DNA of 64,000 nucleotides. Source: Chromatiaceae bacterium. GTDB lineage: Bacteria; Pseudomonadota; Gammaproteobacteria; Chromatiales; Chromatiaceae. Positions 60,777 through 64,000 of this stretch are shown in pieces; position 1 is the first letter of the stretch; each line of letters starts with the position of its first letter. Under the pieces are notes generated by a model that worked only from the letters and a program-made list of their open reading frames with translations, had not been told where the DNA came from and did no database searches. The translations under genes were made by a program, and so were the position numbers. Location of the stretch: NCBI GenBank assembly GCA_024235255.1, contig JACKMT010000003.1, positions 372,001-436,000 on the forward strand. The letters are read 5' to 3'.

Positions 60777-61193
60777 TTACTCACTTGGTTGTGATACCGC
60801 TATGCTGAACCAGGTCTCCAGGATCAGGCCGGCTGCAATTGCATCCAGCTCTTCGATATTTCTGGGTCGCCGCCGCAAGTGCCGGCGCGCCTCCATTGAG
60901 GTTAGCCGTTCATCGACCATATGTACCTGCAGGCGGTAGCGGCCCTCGAGCTGGCGGGCAAAACGTTTTGCCGGTGCGGCGATATCGGTCTCACGGCCGT
61001 CAATATCGCACGGCAGCCCCACCACCAGTTCAGCCGGCTGCCAGGTTGCGATCAGCTCGCCGATCCGCCGCCAGTCGGGATGCTGCTGCACTGTGCGTAG
61101 CGTAACCAGCGGTGTTGCTGTTCCGGTTATTGACTGACCTACCGCAACCCCGATTTTGGCAGTGCCGAAGTCGAATCCGAGAAAAGTCGTCAC
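60777..61193 (-). CDS. ruvX: Putative pre-16S rRNA nuclease / Holliday junction resolvase RuvX
   Basis: A 138-residue RNase H-fold nuclease (YqgF). It has GFDFGTAKIGVAVG with the first catalytic aspartate, LVVGLPCDIDGRE, the VHMVDERLTSMEARR block and the final aspartate in ELDAIAAGLILE. It processes the 5' end of 16S rRNA in E. coli. The start is GTG. It follows yqgE by 92 bp, in the conserved order. The 211 bp downstream contain no recognisable gene. Confidence 0.92.
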   Translation of the reverse strand: MTTFLGFDFGTAKIGVAVGQSITGTATPLVTLRTVQQHPDWRRIGELIATWQPAELVVGLPCDIDGRETDIAAPAKRFARQLEGRYRLQVHMVDERLTSMEARRHLRRRPRNIEELDAIAAGLILETWFSIAVSQPSE

Positions 61194-61285
61194 TTGGCTA
61201 CTTTGCAGCTGCAGCTGCTGGGGGCATTACCGGCGCATTTTTTCGCGAGATCATGCGCCGTCTGCAGCGGGAGCGATAGCTGCCG

Positions 61286-61849
61286 TCACGCATGTCCCGC
61301 CTCTCCGGACAATAGGTTAAGATCCACTCCCAGCAATCTGGCAGCGGCATCCCAGCGCCGCTCCGCCGGCAGGTCAAACAGAGAATAGAGATCTGCCGGT
61401 CCATTCAGCCAGGCGTTGGCTTTCAACTCTGCTTCAAGCTGGCCCGCCGACCAGCCTGCATAACCTAAAGCGATCAGGCACTTTAACGGTCCTTCGCCGG
61501 TAGCGATAGATTGCAGAATATCGCGTGACGTGGTGATGCCGATCTGCTCGGTGATAGCAATGGTGGTTTCCCACGCTTTCTCCTGGCTGTGCAGCACAAA
61601 TCCCCGGTCGATTTGAACCGGACCGCCAATATAGATTGGCTGTCGGCACTTTTCCGGAAAGCGTTCGCTGATCTCCAGCTGTTCGAGCAGATCGCATAAC
61701 TGGAGGTCGGAGGGGCGGTTGAGCACAATACCCATGGCCCCTTCATCATTGTGCTCGCAGATATAGGTAACGGTACGGGAGAAGTTGCCGTCCTTCAGTC
61801 CGGGCATGGCAATAAGAAAGTGACTGGTAAGATTTGAGCCGCTGTTCAT
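61286..61849 (-). CDS. yqgE: UPF0301 family protein YqgE
   Basis: A 187-residue UPF0301/DUF179 protein. Family blocks are HFLIAMPGLKDGNFSRTVTYICEHNDEGAMGIVLNRP (split by the usual turn), the IYIGGPVQIDRGFVLH block and the CLIALGYAGWSAGQLEAEL segment. Function unknown; conserved upstream of ruvX. The strand order here is gshB-tonB-yqgE-ruvX. Confidence 0.93.
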   Translation of the reverse strand: MNSGSNLTSHFLIAMPGLKDGNFSRTVTYICEHNDEGAMGIVLNRPSDLQLCDLLEQLEISERFPEKCRQPIYIGGPVQIDRGFVLHSQEKAWETTIAITEQIGITTSRDILQSIATGEGPLKCLIALGYAGWSAGQLEAELKANAWLNGPADLYSLFDLPAERRWDAAARLLGVDLNLLSGEAGHA

Positions 61850-61875
61850 GCTGTTATTGTATCGACAACAGCGCC

Positions 61876-62784
61876 TTAATTCGATGATAGTTGATTATTG
61901 TTGCGAAACTGCCAAGTGCGAATGATGTCGATAACGTCAGTCTCCTCTCTGATATTCGCAGGAAACGGCGCAAACGGTGCCGACAGGCGAACGATTCTGA
62001 CCGCCGCATCGTCCAGCAGTTTGTGGCCGGAAGATTTTTTGACGTTGATCTCCTTTACGGACCCGTCCGGAAGCACTGCCACATGCAGGATCAGGTTACC
62101 GAACAATCTATTTCTCCTGGCCTCATCGGGATAGTTGAGATTGCCGATTCTTTCGACTTTTTTGACCCACGCATCCAGATAACTGGCGTACTTGTACTCA
62201 CGCGTGCTGGCGGTCAGTTTTTTATGTCGTTGCCATTTTGCGCGCGCCAAATTCTTACGGTCAAGCTCGGCGGTCAGCCGGTCGATTTCACGGCTGGTAC
62301 TGGCCAATAACTGTGCGGCCGTCACCCTTTTCTGGGTAACTTCGATCGGTTTTTTTCGCTCGGCAATTACCACCCTCTTTTCTGCCGGTGTTGGGCGGCT
62401 CAGCACTTCACGGGGTATGGGTGCGGCTGGTGATTCAGACGCCGGAGAGGGCTGTATTCGGGGAGCTACCTGCTCCGCCCGTTTTGGTGCGGGAGGATTT
62501 ATCTGGGTGCTGGGTTTTACTATCTCCTTCTCCTCGCCACCGCCCTGCTGATTGGCCTGAGCCAGAAAATCCGCCTGTTCGGGTTTTTCCGTCGCGGCCG
62601 GATTGCGGACAACCATGATCTCCAATGTGCGTTCCGATGACGGCTGTTTTACCGGTTTTTTGAACTCGAAGCCGACGCCAAGAATGACCATCGCATGCAG
62701 CACCAGGGCTGCGAACAGGGTCAAGCCAAAACGATCCGTGGCGGATACTTCACTACGCTTGTTCATGAGTGAATCTGGCGTCAT
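61876..62784 (-). CDS. tonB: TonB-family energy transducer
   Basis: A 302-residue TonB: one N-terminal membrane anchor (FGLTLFAALVLHAMVILGVGF), a proline/lysine/glutamate-rich periplasmic linker with a short coiled coil (EIDRLTAELDRKNLARAKW), and a C-terminal TonB domain (YPDEARRNRLFGNLILHVAVL, then AAVRIVRLSAPFAPFP and IIRTWQF). TonB couples the proton gradient through ExbB-ExbD to outer-membrane receptors; neither ExbB nor ExbD is nearby. The start is the ATG at 62784, with a GTG two codons earlier. It follows gshB. Confidence 0.9.
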   Translation of the reverse strand: MTPDSLMNKRSEVSATDRFGLTLFAALVLHAMVILGVGFEFKKPVKQPSSERTLEIMVVRNPAATEKPEQADFLAQANQQGGGEEKEIVKPSTQINPPAPKRAEQVAPRIQPSPASESPAAPIPREVLSRPTPAEKRVVIAERKKPIEVTQKRVTAAQLLASTSREIDRLTAELDRKNLARAKWQRHKKLTASTREYKYASYLDAWVKKVERIGNLNYPDEARRNRLFGNLILHVAVLPDGSVKEINVKKSSGHKLLDDAAVRIVRLSAPFAPFPANIREETDVIDIIRTWQFRNNNQLSSN

Positions 62785-62914
62785 GTTCACCGGCTCAACC
62801 CAGCCATTGCGTCAAGCGGTATTTTCGGCTCGTATCCTCCTCCGGCGCCGTGCCTGCATCGCCAAGTTCCGCGCGCTTGGCCGGGTCGCCGGCGCGGCCA
62901 TGCTGCTGGTGCGC

Positions 62915-63865
62915 TCATCGCTGCAGTTTTTCCAGGATGCTGTCGAGTAGTTGGGCGCTGATATTCAGGTTGAACTGCGCATCTAGCTCTCTGATGCAGG
63001 TTGGGCTGGTGACATTGATCTCGGTGAGATAGTCGCCGATAACGTCGAGACCGGCAAACAGGATCGATTTTTGTCTGAGCACCGGCGCAACCTGCGCGGC
63101 GATCCAGTGGTCCCGCTCCGACAGAGGTATACCCACCCCTTTTCCGCCCACCGCAAGATTGCCCCGGTTTTCACCGGGTTTGGGGATGCGTGCCAAGGCG
63201 TATGGTACCGCCTCTCCGTCCACCATCAGTATGCGCTTGTCGCCGTCGCGGATCTCTGGAATAAAACGCTGCGCCATGGTGAATTTTCTGCCGTTTTCGG
63301 TGAGCGTCTCGATAATGACATTGAGATTGGGATCGTCGGCGTGTGCGCGAAAAATGGAGGCGCCACCCATTCCTCCGAGCGGTTTGACGATTGCCTCTCG
63401 GTACTTATTTACAAAACTGAGAACCTGTTCATGATTGCGGCTGACCAGCGTCTCGGGACAGCACTGCGGAAACCAACTGGTGAACAGCTTCTCGTTGCAG
63501 TCTCTCAGACTGGCTGGACTGTTTACCACAAGGCAGCCAAGTTTTTCTGCATTTTCAAGCAGATAGGTTGTGTATATATACTCCATGTCGAACGGCGGAT
63601 CCTTGCGCATCAGGATCACATCCAGCGCATCCAGCGGCGCTGTCCGCGTTTCGGCAAGGCTGAACCAGCCGTCCGGATTATCCGCCACAGTGAGTTTTTG
63701 CATGCTGGCGGATGTCCGGTTTTCGGACAGGAACAGATCTTTCTGCTGCATGTACCAGATATCCCAGCCGCGTCTCTGCGATTCAAGCAACATCGCAAAA
63801 GTGCTGTCTTTTTTAATGTTTATGGACGCTATTGGGTCCATCACAACGCCAAGGGAAATCTTCAT
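62915..63865 (-). CDS. gshB: Glutathione synthetase
   Basis: GshB adds glycine to gamma-glutamylcysteine. The 316-residue ATP-grasp protein has the N-terminal VVMDPIASINIKKDSTFAML, MRKDPPFDMEYIYTTYLLE, the ATP-binding IVKPLGGMGGASIF, RFIPEIRDGDKRILMVDGE and the final GLDVIGDYLTEINVTSPT. In sulfur oxidisers glutathione may also carry sulfane sulfur. It starts the gshB-tonB-yqgE-ruvX unit. The 135 bp upstream to the window end hold a 7-bp hairpin (63885-63891 with 63897-63903) and no gene. Confidence 0.96.
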   Translation of the reverse strand: MKISLGVVMDPIASINIKKDSTFAMLLESQRRGWDIWYMQQKDLFLSENRTSASMQKLTVADNPDGWFSLAETRTAPLDALDVILMRKDPPFDMEYIYTTYLLENAEKLGCLVVNSPASLRDCNEKLFTSWFPQCCPETLVSRNHEQVLSFVNKYREAIVKPLGGMGGASIFRAHADDPNLNVIIETLTENGRKFTMAQRFIPEIRDGDKRILMVDGEAVPYALARIPKPGENRGNLAVGGKGVGIPLSERDHWIAAQVAPVLRQKSILFAGLDVIGDYLTEINVTSPTCIRELDAQFNLNISAQLLDSILEKLQR

Positions 63866-64000
63866 ACCACTATAATACCTGAGGACGCCGATTTTGTCGG
63901 CGTGGCTGGGAAAGATCTTCCTTATTGCGGTCTATTCCCGTGCTTGCTATCGTCCTTAAAGAAAACTGTGCCCGAGCCGATAATTTTACCCGCAAATCCG

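Overview
The window is one contiguous stretch of a free-living or symbiotic gammaproteobacterial chromosome (moderately high GC, dense operons, no transposase, phage, CRISPR, tRNA or rRNA seen). Gene order such as spoT-ridA-recG-ubiC-ubiA, ftsY-ftsE-ftsX-rpoH, kdsD-kdsC-lptC-lptA-lptB-rpoN-hpf-ptsN and yggS-proC-yggT beside pilT-pilU is typical of Gammaproteobacteria. A full-length oxidative-type dissimilatory sulfite reductase alpha subunit, a class III (PhaE/PhaC) polyhydroxyalkanoate synthase and an Allochromatium-type 2[4Fe-4S] ferredoxin point to a sulfur oxidiser related to Chromatiales or to thiotrophic symbionts. This is inference; the species cannot be named from the sequence.

Layout. 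1-5.6 kb: end of spoT, ridA, a YjbQ/thiamine-binding-protein pair, recG and the first two ubiquinone genes. 5.6-9.2 kb: a two-gene phosphorelay (hybrid kinase with Hpt, and an HD-GYP response regulator). 9.25-10.75 kb: a solitary dsrA with its own strong terminator. 10.8-16.9 kb: PHA storage locus (phaB, phasin, phaR, second phaB, an HDOD protein, phaE, phaC). 16.9-23.3 kb: hisG, comF and the biotin operon bioBFHCD behind a BirA-like operator. 23.5-30.8 kb: class I DAHP synthase, then a leftward aromatic cluster (PaaI-like thioesterase, phenylacetate-CoA ligase, IorA, IorB, class II DAHP synthase). 30.8-34.6 kb: ftsYEX and rpoH; rpoH has a near-perfect CIRCE element laid over its promoter. 34.7-39.3 kb: an active/inactive pair of periplasmic M16 peptidases, rsmD, coaD, ferredoxin and a small cysteine-rich protein. 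39.3-44.0 kb: mutM and a four-gene Gld-type ABC system. 44.1-53.9 kb: regulatory PTS (ptsI, ptsH, rapZ, hprK, ptsN), hpf, rpoN, a small unknown ORF, and LPS transport and Kdo genes. 54-63.9 kb: DUF4426 protein, yggU, yggT, proC, yggS, pilT, pilU, a PyrK-like reductase subunit, ruvX, yqgE, tonB, gshB.

How the genes work together. The PHA locus contains synthesis enzymes, granule protein and repressor, with a plausible PhaR site over the phasin promoter. The PTS genes form a phosphorelay without a sugar permease and with HPr kinase, so they are regulatory. The aromatic cluster joins the first shikimate enzyme to enzymes that interconvert aryl-pyruvates, aryl-acetyl-CoAs and aryl-acetates. The strongest leads are the orphan dsrA, the CIRCE-controlled rpoH, the homopolymer in the phasin promoter spacer, the aromatic cluster, and the AT-rich ORF between lptB and rpoN. 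No intergenic gap exceeds 300 bp. All functions are assigned from recognised motifs and gene order, without database searches.
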